From positions 4,650,001 to 4,714,000 of the forward strand of contig NZ_BAAAYL010000001.1 of the NCBI RefSeq assembly GCF_039536205.1: 64,000 nt of DNA, given 5' to 3'. Every line of letters begins with the position of its first letter. Within the stretch, counting starts at the first letter, position 1. The stretch is from Streptomyces sannanensis (lineage in GTDB: Bacteria > Actinomycetota > Actinomycetes > Streptomycetales > Streptomycetaceae). The notes below the pieces were generated by a model. That model had not been told where the DNA came from and searched no databases. It saw only the letters and a program-made list of their open reading frames with translations. A program made the translations under genes and the position numbers. This document shows positions 49,993-58,445 of the stretch, piece by piece.

Positions 49993-50029
49993 TTTCGTCG
50001 CCCGGGCCTTCCGCGATAACGCGACGAAA
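49993..50029. promoter_or_regulatory. Inverted repeat upstream of the second SARP gene
   Basis: TTTCGTCGC (49993-50001) and GCGACGAAA (50021-50029) are perfect inverted copies, 28 bp apart start to start. They lie 74-110 bases upstream of the SARP start and downstream of the ABC permease stop. This could be an operator for the SARP gene or a terminator for the exporter operon. Confidence 0.4.
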
Positions 50030-50092
50030 CCGCGATCCGGCCCCTCCCGTACGGCCGGAGAGGCCGGAACCGATCTCCGCCCGGGCGCCCGC

Positions 50093-50905
50093 TCAGCGGC
50101 CGGCGCGGCCGAACAGGGTGACCGCGGTGGGCACGGCGAGCAGGATGATCCCGGCCGCCCAGGCCACCGTCACCCCGATCGACCCGGTCGGCGCGCCACC
50201 GCCGTTGACCAGCGCCCGGCAGGCGTCCGCCAGATTCGACAGCGGATTGACCTCGGTGAACGACCGGAGCCAGCCCGGCATGGTGGACGTCGGCGCGAAG
50301 ATGGAACTGCCGAACTGCAGCGGCAGCACCGCGACCATGCCCAGCCCCTGCACGGCCTGCGGGCTCTTCAGCGCCAGACCGAGCAGCACCGACACCCACA
50401 GCAGGGACATCCCGAACAGCATGGTCAGCCCCACCGCGGCGAGCAGCCCGAGCACTCCGCCCCGGACCTCCAGCCCCAGCAGGAAGGCCATACCCAGCAG
50501 CACCGCCGTGGATGCCGCCATTCGGCCCGTCTCCACGACCACCTTCGCCATGAGCACCGATCCGCGGCTGATGGGCAGCGTACGGAACCGGTCCATCACA
50601 CCCGTCTTGAAGTCGGAGTTGACCCCGATGCCGGCGGTCATGGCGATGTTGATCGCCATCATCGACATCAGACCCGGCATCACATACTGGACGTAGTCCT
50701 CCTGGCTCCCCGCGACCGCGCCACCGAAGACGTACACGAACAGCACGGTGTAGATGACCGGCATCAGCACGATGTCGAACATCGAGTCCGGATCGGCCCG
50801 GATCTGCAGCAGATTCCGGCGGGTGAGCGCGCTGATGTGACCGAGTCCCGACCGCAGCCGCGTCATCGCCCCGGGGGCGGGCGCGGACACGATGGCGCCG
50901 CTCAT
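50093..50905 (-). CDS. ABC-2 type exporter permease (DrrB-like)
   Basis: A 270-residue membrane protein with about six helices: an amphipathic start, SMFDIVLMPVIYTVLFVYVFGG, YVMPGLMSMMAINIA and, near the end, AVLPLQFGSSIFAPTSTMPGW, the usual ABC-2 signature region. Its ATG overlaps the stop of the ATPase gene by 4 bases. With that ATPase it forms a two-component exporter like DrrAB and is likely to export the lipopeptide and give self-protection. Confidence 0.92.
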   Translation of the reverse strand: MSGAIVSAPAPGAMTRLRSGLGHISALTRRNLLQIRADPDSMFDIVLMPVIYTVLFVYVFGGAVAGSQEDYVQYVMPGLMSMMAINIAMTAGIGVNSDFKTGVMDRFRTLPISRGSVLMAKVVVETGRMAASTAVLLGMAFLLGLEVRGGVLGLLAAVGLTMLFGMSLLWVSVLLGLALKSPQAVQGLGMVAVLPLQFGSSIFAPTSTMPGWLRSFTEVNPLSNLADACRALVNGGGAPTGSIGVTVAWAAGIILLAVPTAVTLFGRAGR

Positions 50906-51915
50906 GAGGGGACCACCTCCAGTTCCCGGATCTCCTCGGACTCGGCCGGCTTCCCCGTCAGGGTCAGGAACACCTCGTCCAGGCTGGGCAGATGTGTGTC
51001 GACACCGGAGAGCGGGAAGCCCCGCGTCCCCAACAGGCCGATGACCGCGGTCAGATGCTCGTCGCCGCGGACCGGCACCCTGAGCACACCGTCGTCCTCC
51101 TCCGTACCGCCGGCCTCCGCCGGGCCGAGCCCGGCCTCGGTCAGGGCGTCCGCCATCGCCGGCAGACTGTCCCGGTCCGCCGGGCGGATCCGCAGGGTGC
51201 TCCCCCCGACCTGGGCCTTCAGCTCCTCGACCGGCCCGTTCGCGATCACACGGCCGCGGTCGATGACGGTCAGCTCGTTCGCCAACTGCTCCGCCTCCTC
51301 CATGTACTGGGTGGTCAGCAGCACGGTCGTCCCGCTCTCGGTCATGCTCCTGACCTCGTCCCAGACCTCGTTGCGGGTGCGCGGGTCGAGCCCGGTCGTG
51401 GGCTCGTCGAGGAAGAGGACGGCCGGGCGTCCCATCACGCTCGCGGCCAGATCCAGCCTGCGCCGCATGCCCCCGGAGTACGTCGCGGCCGACCGCTCCG
51501 CGGCCCCGGTCAGCGAGAACCGCTCCAGCAGTTCATCGGCGCGCGCCCGGGCCTCCTTGCGGGACATGTCCAGCAGCCGGCCGATGAGGTAGAGGTTCTC
51601 CCGGCCGGACAGCTTCCCGTCGACCGAGGCGTACTGCCCGGTCAGCCCGATCACGCGGCGCAGCTGCCGTGGCTGGCTCACCACGTCGTAACCGCCGACC
51701 TCCGCGGTCCCCGCGTCGGGCCGTATCAATGTCGACAGAATCCGCACCAGCGTCGTCTTGCCGGCCCCGTTCGGGCCGAGCACGCCAAGGACGCTCCCGC
51801 GCCGTACGGCCAGATCCACCCCGTCGAGAGCGGTGACGCCCGACGGTCCGCCATAGCGCTTGACCAGTCCCTGAACGGTGACCGCCATGGTGTCCGTCCC
51901 CGGTGATGGTGTCAT
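50902..51915 (-). CDS. ABC transporter ATP-binding protein (DrrA-like)
   Basis: 337 residues: Walker A GPNGAGKTT, signature YSGGMRRRLDLA, Walker B AVLFLDEPTTGLDP and a DrrA-type C-terminal extension ending in the regulatory LPSLDEVFLTLTG motif. ATG at 51915 lacks a good ribosome site; ATG at 51888 is a possible alternative start. It is coupled to the permease gene. The 58-bp gap upstream, before the P-type ATPase stop, contains GGCCTATAGC (51936-51945), again with a TATAG core. Confidence 0.93.
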   Translation of the reverse strand: MTPSPGTDTMAVTVQGLVKRYGGPSGVTALDGVDLAVRRGSVLGVLGPNGAGKTTLVRILSTLIRPDAGTAEVGGYDVVSQPRQLRRVIGLTGQYASVDGKLSGRENLYLIGRLLDMSRKEARARADELLERFSLTGAAERSAATYSGGMRRRLDLAASVMGRPAVLFLDEPTTGLDPRTRNEVWDEVRSMTESGTTVLLTTQYMEEAEQLANELTVIDRGRVIANGPVEELKAQVGGSTLRIRPADRDSLPAMADALTEAGLGPAEAGGTEEDDGVLRVPVRGDEHLTAVIGLLGTRGFPLSGVDTHLPSLDEVFLTLTGKPAESEEIRELEVVPS

Positions 51916-51973
51916 GAGCCGCAGTAGACAAAGACGGCCTATAGCAATCCAATATCGCCCGAGCGCCCCCGTC

Positions 51974-54694
51974 TCATCCGACGGCCCTCGCTCTGCGCGC
52001 CAGGAACTTGCCCAGCTCCCACAGCAGCAGGAGCGCGACGGCGGACAGCAGCGCCCAGCCGAACTGCCGGAGATCGATCTCGGTGGTACCGAGGACGCGG
52101 CGGAACCCGTCCATCTGGGTCACCAGCACCGCGAGCACGAACTGGGCCAGGGCCACCCAGTTCATCTGCTTGCTGTCGAACGTGTCCGTCGTCAGTACCG
52201 AGTCCGTCTCGCTGCGGCACTCGAACGCGGCCACGATCAGGCAGAGCGCGAAGGCGGTGAACGCCATCGAACTGCCGATCCTGACGCTGCCGAAGTGACT
52301 CCCGCCCAGTTTGATCAGCCCGAGCAGGACGACGGTGATGGCCAGCCCGCTCAGCCCGACCGTGACCATCACGGGCCGGGTCAGCACCGACTCGCCCCGA
52401 GGACGCGGCCTGCGCAGCATGAGTCCCGGGCTCTCCTTGTCGAAGCCGAGCGCGAAACCGAACGAGGCGTTGACCACGAAGTGGATCCACAGGACCTGCG
52501 GCGGGGTGAACGGTTCTCCGGCGGCGATGTTGAAGATCGTGGCGCCGAGGAAGGTGAGCACGAAGGTGACCAGCAGCAGGAGGACGAACCGGATGTACTT
52601 GGTGAGGTTGTCGTAGAGCTTCCTGCCCTCCTTCACCGAGTGGACGATCGTGGCGAAGTTGTCGTCGGAGAGGATCATCCGGCCGGCGTTCTTCGCCACG
52701 TCCGTGCCGCTGCCCATGGCGATACCGATGTCGGCGGCCTTGATGGCGGGTGCGTCGTTGACACCGTCGCCGGTCATCGCCACGACATCGCCCTTCTTCT
52801 TGAGCGTGTCGGCCAGCAGCACCTTGTGCTCCGGCGCGACACGCCCGACCACACCGATGTCGTCGATACGGTCGATCTGCTCGTGCTCCGGCAGCGCGGC
52901 GAAGTCGGCACCGAGGACGGCCTCACCGGGAATCCCCAACTGCCTGGCGATGGCGGCACCGGTGGTGACGTCGTCCCCGGTCACCATGCGGACCCGGATA
53001 TGGGCGCTCTGGGCGCTCTCCACAGCGGCCTTGGACTCGGCGCGCGGCGGATCGACCATGCCGACCAGGCTGGTCATCTGCAGATCGGTGACCCAGGCCA
53101 GGAGATCACCGTCCGGATCGAAGCCGGCCGGGTCCAGATCCCGGACGGCCGCGGCCATCACCCGGCGCCCCTCACTGCCCATCCGCTCGGTCTGCTCCTG
53201 GGCACGCCGGTTCAGCTCGGCGTCCCACGGGACGCTCGTGCCCGCCGAGAGCGCCGTGGCGGCCCGGGCCATCACCGCCGGCGCCGCGCCCTTGACGAAA
53301 CACCTCACCACCGGCCGGCCCGCGGCGTCCAGCGCCGAGTTGAAGGTGGCCATCAGCTTGTAGCTCGGGTCGAACGGCAGCGTGGCGAGCCGTGGCAGCC
53401 GCTCCCGGGTGGCCTCGATGTCCAGCCCTGCCTTGTGACCGAGCACCAGCAGCGCGCCCTCGGTGGGATCACCCACCACCTGGCCGTCCACCAGCTTCGC
53501 GTCACTAGCGACCACGTACGGGAGGATCGCGTCCTCGATGCCCGCGGACGTGCCCGCGGCGTGATGGACCCTTCCCTCGAGACCGTAGCCCGTGCCCGTG
53601 ACGGTGTACCGGTCGGTGGGGCTCACCACCTCGACGGCGGTCATCTGGTTCATCGTCAGGGTGCCGGTCTTGTCGGAGTTGATCGCCGAGGTGAACGCCA
53701 GGGTCTCGACCGACGGCAGCTCCTTCACGATCGCGTTGCGCTTCGCCAGGTTGAGGCTGCCGACGGAGAGGATCGCCTGGGTCACCGTCGGCAGCGCCTC
53801 CGGGATGGCGGCGATGGCCAGGGAGACCGCACTGACGAACAGTACGTCCCAGGCCTGGTCTCGGCTGCGGCCCAGGGCGAACATCACGACCATGGTCAGG
53901 CCGGCCGCCGCCGTGATCCACAGCGTCAGGGTGTTGAGCTCCTTGGTGAGCGGCGGTTCCTCCTTGGCGGTGACAGCCAGCATCCCGGAGATCTTGCCGA
54001 GCTCCGTGTCCTCGCCCGTACCGGTGATGACGAGCACCCCGCTGCCATGCGTGACCGGGGTGTTCATGAACGCCATGTTCGTCCGGTCCCCGACCTCCAG
54101 CCGGCCGCCCGACAGCGTGGCGGTGTCCTTCGCGACGGGGACGCTCTCGCCGGTGAGCGCCGACTCGTCGATCTGCAGGGCGTTGGCCTGGATGATCCGT
54201 CCGTCCGCCGGGACCTGGTCCCCGGCGGCCAGGAGCACGATGTCCCCCACGACGAGCCGCTCGGCCGGGATCTCCGACTCGGTACCGTCGCGGCGCACCC
54301 GGGCCGTCGCCTTCATCATGGACTTCAGCGCGTTCATCGCGCTCTCGGCCTTGCCCTCCTGCCGCAGGCCGACGACCGCGTTCAGCAGCGTCAGCAGGAT
54401 CAGCAGGATCGCGGTGCTCCACTCCCTGATCGCGAAAGAGACCGCCGCCGCGACCACGAGGACGATCTGCATATAGCTGCGGTACTGATCGAGGAACCGC
54501 CGCCAGGCCGCAGGCGGCTTCTCCTCGGGCAACGCGTTCGGGCCGTGCGCGGCCAGCAGTTCGGCCACCCGCGCCGCGGAGAGCCCGACCGCCGGATCCA
54601 CACCGAACGCCGATGCGACGTCCTGCGGAGAACGCGCGTACCAGCCCGCCGGAGAAGGGGGCTGCTCTCCTGGGGGGTTCGGCTGCGCCGACAT
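51974..54694 (-). CDS. P-type cation-transporting ATPase (P2 class)
   Basis: 906 residues: an N-terminal cation ATPase domain (GLSAARVAELLAAHGPNALPEE), the actuator loop LTGESVPV, membrane motif IPEALPTVTQ, phosphorylation site SDKTGTLTMNQ, hinge TGDGVNDAPAIKAADIG and a C-terminal bundle of membrane helices. This is the SERCA/PMA-like P2 class; the transported cation (Ca2+ or another) cannot be fixed by eye. ATG at 54694 is preferred, eight bases after GGAGG; ATG at 54700 would be too close. It follows the PPK2 gene by about 40 bp, probably as one operon. It looks chromosomal and not part of the lipopeptide cluster. Confidence 0.92.
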   Translation of the reverse strand: MSAQPNPPGEQPPSPAGWYARSPQDVASAFGVDPAVGLSAARVAELLAAHGPNALPEEKPPAAWRRFLDQYRSYMQIVLVVAAAVSFAIREWSTAILLILLTLLNAVVGLRQEGKAESAMNALKSMMKATARVRRDGTESEIPAERLVVGDIVLLAAGDQVPADGRIIQANALQIDESALTGESVPVAKDTATLSGGRLEVGDRTNMAFMNTPVTHGSGVLVITGTGEDTELGKISGMLAVTAKEEPPLTKELNTLTLWITAAAGLTMVVMFALGRSRDQAWDVLFVSAVSLAIAAIPEALPTVTQAILSVGSLNLAKRNAIVKELPSVETLAFTSAINSDKTGTLTMNQMTAVEVVSPTDRYTVTGTGYGLEGRVHHAAGTSAGIEDAILPYVVASDAKLVDGQVVGDPTEGALLVLGHKAGLDIEATRERLPRLATLPFDPSYKLMATFNSALDAAGRPVVRCFVKGAAPAVMARAATALSAGTSVPWDAELNRRAQEQTERMGSEGRRVMAAAVRDLDPAGFDPDGDLLAWVTDLQMTSLVGMVDPPRAESKAAVESAQSAHIRVRMVTGDDVTTGAAIARQLGIPGEAVLGADFAALPEHEQIDRIDDIGVVGRVAPEHKVLLADTLKKKGDVVAMTGDGVNDAPAIKAADIGIAMGSGTDVAKNAGRMILSDDNFATIVHSVKEGRKLYDNLTKYIRFVLLLLVTFVLTFLGATIFNIAAGEPFTPPQVLWIHFVVNASFGFALGFDKESPGLMLRRPRPRGESVLTRPVMVTVGLSGLAITVVLLGLIKLGGSHFGSVRIGSSMAFTAFALCLIVAAFECRSETDSVLTTDTFDSKQMNWVALAQFVLAVLVTQMDGFRRVLGTTEIDLRQFGWALLSAVALLLLWELGKFLARRARAVG

Positions 54695-54735
54695 CGTCAT
54701 CGCCTCCGATCCGGACCGGTCCGCTCCGGTCCGTC

Positions 54736-55785
54736 CTAGGTGTGCTTCTTCTTCGCCCGCCGCGCCGCGGCGAGCTTGCGCTTGCGCTTCGCCGACCGTC
54801 CGGCCCGGCCGGCGCCGTCGGCCTTCTTGCCGCCGGCCTTCTCGACGTCCGGATGCTCCGCCGCGTACGGGTCGGCCGGAGCCCCCTTGGGGGCCTCCTC
54901 CTCCAGCTCCCGCCTGGCGACGAGCAGATCCGTCCGGTCCTGCTCACTGACCGACGGGTACTGGGGGTCGATCTCCATCAGCGTGTGTGCGAGCACGGCC
55001 GCGGAACAGATCCGCGCGAACCACTTCCGGTCCGCCGGTACGACGTACCAGGGCGCCCACTCCGTGCTCGTGGCCGACAGCATCTCGGAGAACGCCTTCT
55101 GGTAGTCGTCCCACCGCCGGCGCTCCCGGACGTCCGCCGCCGAGAACTTCCAGTTCTTCTCGGGCAGGTCGATCCGCTTCATGAAGCGGGTGCGCTGCTC
55201 CTCCTTGGAGAGGTTCAGGAAGATCTTCACCACCTTGAAGCCGTTGTCGGTGAGATAGCGCTCCCAGTTGTTGATGTCCCGGTAGCGGCGGTCCCACAGA
55301 TCGGCCCCCCGCACACGGCCGGGCAGCTTCTGCCGGTCGAGGAGTTCGGGGTGCACCCGTACGACGAGGACCTCCTCGTAGTGCGAGCGGTTGAAGATCG
55401 CGATCTCTCCGCGGGCAGGCAGCTTGTGGTCGTAGCGCCACAGGTAGTCGTGGTCGAGTTCCTCGGCGGAGGGCACCTTGAAGCTGCTGACGTGCACGCC
55501 CTGCGGATTCACCCCGCTCATGACATGGCGGATCGTCCCGTCCTTGCCCCCGGCGTCGAGCGCCTGGAGGCAGAACAGCACCCCGTAGGTGTTCTCGGCG
55601 GCCAGCCGCGCCTGGTACTCGGCCAGCAGCGCCACGCCGGACTTCAGCAGCTCGACGCCCTGCTTCTTCGTCAGGCCGCCCTTGTGGCGGGGGTCGAAGT
55701 CCTTGGCGAGGTCCACCCGCGACCCCGGCTTCACCCGCAGCGGCTTGATGAATTTCGCGATGCGTTCGGCCCTCTTGTCCGCCAT
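54736..55785 (-). CDS. ppk2-like: Polyphosphate kinase 2 family protein
   Basis: A 349-residue PPK2 family member. The Walker A-like motif is QALDAGGKDGTIRHV, with FNRSHYEEVLVVRVHPE, RRYRDINNWERYL, KIFLNLSKEEQRTRFMKR and WYVVPADRKWFAR following. These enzymes move phosphate between polyphosphate and nucleotides. The C-terminal 50 residues are a Lys/Arg/Ala-rich tail (RKRKLAAARRAKKKHT), unusual beyond the core and perhaps polyphosphate-binding. ATG at 55785 is chosen because homology begins there (MADKRAERIAKFIKPLRV); the open frame upstream lacks family similarity. Confidence 0.93.
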   Translation of the reverse strand: MADKRAERIAKFIKPLRVKPGSRVDLAKDFDPRHKGGLTKKQGVELLKSGVALLAEYQARLAAENTYGVLFCLQALDAGGKDGTIRHVMSGVNPQGVHVSSFKVPSAEELDHDYLWRYDHKLPARGEIAIFNRSHYEEVLVVRVHPELLDRQKLPGRVRGADLWDRRYRDINNWERYLTDNGFKVVKIFLNLSKEEQRTRFMKRIDLPEKNWKFSAADVRERRRWDDYQKAFSEMLSATSTEWAPWYVVPADRKWFARICSAAVLAHTLMEIDPQYPSVSEQDRTDLLVARRELEEEAPKGAPADPYAAEHPDVEKAGGKKADGAGRAGRSAKRKRKLAAARRAKKKHT

Positions 55786-56119
55786 CGCCGGCCAGCCCTT
55801 CTCTCCCGTCACGGCGAGCGCCGCGCGGCCCTGCCCGCCGTCACGTCGGCGGCCTGGCCGCCGAGCCGGGCTTACCGCCACGCTCCGCCGTGGAGAAGGC
55901 CACGTCAAACGCACCGCAGCCGTTCGCCTGACAGCACCGCGCGGCTCTCGGGCCCGGGCCGGTCCCGTTCAGCCGGCCTGGGCGCGTAATCCCGCGCGCG
56001 ACCCATACGGACCGCTCCCCTTATGGGGCCCGCACACATGCCCTCCCCGGCCGTCCCTTGCCTAGCGTGTGCGCGCACCGGACATCGTGGCCGGGACATC
56101 GTGGACTAGGGGCAGGGAC
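55786..56119. other. Divergent intergenic region, promoters only
   Basis: 334 bp between the divergent polyphosphate kinase and secreted hydrolase genes. I see no gene, RNA or notable repeat. A possible ribosome site (AGGGGCAGGG) lies before 56120. Promoters in both directions are expected, but no box stands out. Confidence 0.5.
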
Positions 56120-57409
56120 ATGCGATACAGACGAAGTGGTGGGGGATGGTGGCGGCTGCTGCCCGCCCTCCTCCTGGCGGTGGTGGCCGGGCTGCCGGCC
56201 GCCGGCGGCACCGCGGCGGCCGCCGCGCCGCCTTCGTACCTCACCCTCGAGGCGAGCTACGGAGCCGGCACCGTCACCAACGGCTGGGAGAGCGTCGAGC
56301 GCTATCTCGACACCACCACCGGCTTCCGCACCGAGGGCTACCCGCCGGACGGCCGCGGCGACCAGGACGGCAAGCGCGTCACCTACTTCGGCGGCGTCTC
56401 CCGCCCGTCCTCGGGCCGTTTCCTGCTCTACTCCGCCCCCGGCTGGAACACCGGCACCCGCACCACGCCCGTCCTCCTCGTGCACGGCGCGAACGACACC
56501 GCGGACCGCGCCTGGGCCAACCCGGGCGAGTCGGGCGGCTACGGCTGCGGCGCCATGTCCTGCCCGTCCACCGGGCTGATGCAGTCCCTGTCCGCGCGCG
56601 GCCATCGCGTCTTCGCCGTCGGCTTCGCCCACAAGCAGGGCGACAACCTGATGCAGGCCCAGATCGTCGGCGACGCGATCGCCGTCATCAAGGCGAAGCT
56701 GGGCGTGAGCAAGGTCGATCTGGTCGGCTGGAGCAAGGGCCAGATGTCGACCCGCGCCTATGTCTCCTCCGTCAAGCCGAGCTGGGGCCGGGCCTACGCC
56801 GGTGACGTGCGCAAGCTGATCACACTCGGCGGCCCGAACGGCGGCTACGACTACCCGTACGCACACGGCTGGGCGCACGACTTCTCCATCTGGCCGGAGT
56901 GCGGAGGAAAGATCAACGCTCCCTCCCCGCACTCCCGTATGACCTGCTATGGCCTCTACACCGCACACCCCGAGTTCTCGATGACCCCCTCCGGCGGCTA
57001 CGACAACTATCCCGGCCAGCGCCAGATGCTGGCCCGCTGGGACGGGGTGTACGGAGTCGACGGCGCCGCACAGGACTGGTACACGACGTACTACGGCGGC
57101 CAGGGCTTCTACACCGCGGGCACCGGAATCCAGGCCGCCATCGACGCCGGCTCGCTGATCGCGCCGCTGCACAGCGCCGGAGTACCCGCCTCCGTCACCA
57201 CCTATCTGCTGGCCGGTGGATCCGCCGACATCTTCGGCATCTTCAACGAGAACCGCGGACCCAGCGACGGCGTCGTCTTCATCTCCAGCGCACTCGACAC
57301 CACCGGCATCCCCACGGTCGGCGGCAAGGCCACCATCGCGACCGCAAACCACCTCGAGCTGGGCTGGCACAGCTCGGCCACCGCCCAGGTCGCCACCTGG
57401 CTCTCGTGA
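56120..57409 (+). CDS. Secreted alpha/beta hydrolase (lipase-like)
   Basis: 429 residues with a clear signal peptide: RYRRSGGG, a hydrophobic core (LLPALLLAVVAGLPAAGG) and an AAA-A-type cleavage site near residue 35. The mature part is an alpha/beta hydrolase: PVLLVHGANDTADRAW (oxyanion strand), LVGWSKGQMSTRAYV with the nucleophile Ser in GWSKG, and a late ANHLELGWH that may hold the catalytic His. Two Cys pairs (YGCGAMSCP, ECGG...TCYG) could form disulfides. ATG 56120 is chosen because it gives a proper signal peptide; the frame is open 51 bases upstream. It heads a three-hydrolase operon. Confidence 0.87.
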   Translation: MRYRRSGGGWWRLLPALLLAVVAGLPAAGGTAAAAAPPSYLTLEASYGAGTVTNGWESVERYLDTTTGFRTEGYPPDGRGDQDGKRVTYFGGVSRPSSGRFLLYSAPGWNTGTRTTPVLLVHGANDTADRAWANPGESGGYGCGAMSCPSTGLMQSLSARGHRVFAVGFAHKQGDNLMQAQIVGDAIAVIKAKLGVSKVDLVGWSKGQMSTRAYVSSVKPSWGRAYAGDVRKLITLGGPNGGYDYPYAHGWAHDFSIWPECGGKINAPSPHSRMTCYGLYTAHPEFSMTPSGGYDNYPGQRQMLARWDGVYGVDGAAQDWYTTYYGGQGFYTAGTGIQAAIDAGSLIAPLHSAGVPASVTTYLLAGGSADIFGIFNENRGPSDGVVFISSALDTTGIPTVGGKATIATANHLELGWHSSATAQVATWLS

Positions 57410-57419
57410 AGGACCTGAC

Positions 57420-58445
57420 ATGACCGCACTCCGTACCCGCCGCGTCTCCACCGAGCGGCTCACCCAGCAGATCACCGATGTCCGGGACGAGGGCGAACCG
57501 ATCGTCTTCGTCCACGGCAACGTCTCGTCCTCCGCGTTCTGGCGCACCACCATGCTCGGCCTCCCGGACCGCTACCGCCCCATCGCCGTGGACCTGCGCG
57601 GCTTCGGCGGCACCGACCCGCTGCCGGTCGACGCGACACGCGGAGTGCGCGACTACACCGACGACCTCGCCGCGCTGCTGGACGCCCTCGAGGTGGACCG
57701 GGCCCACCTGGTGGGCTGGTCCATGGGCGGGGGAGTGGTCATGCAGTACCTGCGGGACCACCCGGCCGCGGTGCGCTCCCTGACCCTGGTCAACCCGGTC
57801 TCCCCGTACGGCTTCGGCGGTACGCAGGGACCGGACGGAACCCTCAACTCCGCCGACGGCGCCGGCTCGGGCGGCGGCGCGGCCAACCCGGAGTTCGTCG
57901 CCCTGCTCGCCAAGGGCGACCGCGGCGAGGACTCCCCGCTCTCGCCCCGCACTGTCCTCGCGACCTGCTATGTCAAGCCGCCGCTGCGCCCCGAGCACGA
58001 GGACGAGTACGTCGAGTCCATGCTCACCACACGCACCGGCGACGACCACTACCCCGGCGACAGCGTGCCCTCCCCGTCCTGGCCGGGCGTCGCGCCCGGC
58101 ACACGCGGGGTGCTCAACTGCGTCGCTCCCACCCATTTCCGTCTCGACGACCTGCACCTGATCGACCCCAAGCCGCCGGTGCTGTGGGTGCGCGGCGAGG
58201 ATGACGTCATCGTCTCCGACACCTCGATGTTCGACCTGGCGCATCTGGGCTCGATCGGCGCGGTGCCGGGCTGGGACGGGACCCCTGCCCAGCCGATGGT
58301 GGCGCAGACACGTCATGTCCTGGACCGCTACGCTGCGGCCGGCGGCTCGGTACGCGAGGTCGCGGTGTCCGGCGCGGGACACTCCGTCCACCTTGAACGT
58401 CCCGAGGAGTTCGGCGCGGCACTGATGGAGGTCCTGAACGCATGA
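57420..58445 (+). CDS. Alpha/beta hydrolase
   Basis: A 341-residue cytoplasmic alpha/beta-hydrolase fold protein: IVFVHGNVSSSAFW, VDLRGFGGTDPL, nucleophile in LVGWSMGGGVVMQYL, a likely acid in VLWVRGEDDVIVSD and the His in SGAGHSVHLERPEEF. A long insertion rich in Gly and Pro (about 140-230) forms the lid. It starts 10 bp after the secreted hydrolase and overlaps the next gene by 4 bases. The substrate is unknown; the operon suggests stepwise ester breakdown. Confidence 0.9.
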   Translation: MTALRTRRVSTERLTQQITDVRDEGEPIVFVHGNVSSSAFWRTTMLGLPDRYRPIAVDLRGFGGTDPLPVDATRGVRDYTDDLAALLDALEVDRAHLVGWSMGGGVVMQYLRDHPAAVRSLTLVNPVSPYGFGGTQGPDGTLNSADGAGSGGGAANPEFVALLAKGDRGEDSPLSPRTVLATCYVKPPLRPEHEDEYVESMLTTRTGDDHYPGDSVPSPSWPGVAPGTRGVLNCVAPTHFRLDDLHLIDPKPPVLWVRGEDDVIVSDTSMFDLAHLGSIGAVPGWDGTPAQPMVAQTRHVLDRYAAAGGSVREVAVSGAGHSVHLERPEEFGAALMEVLNA

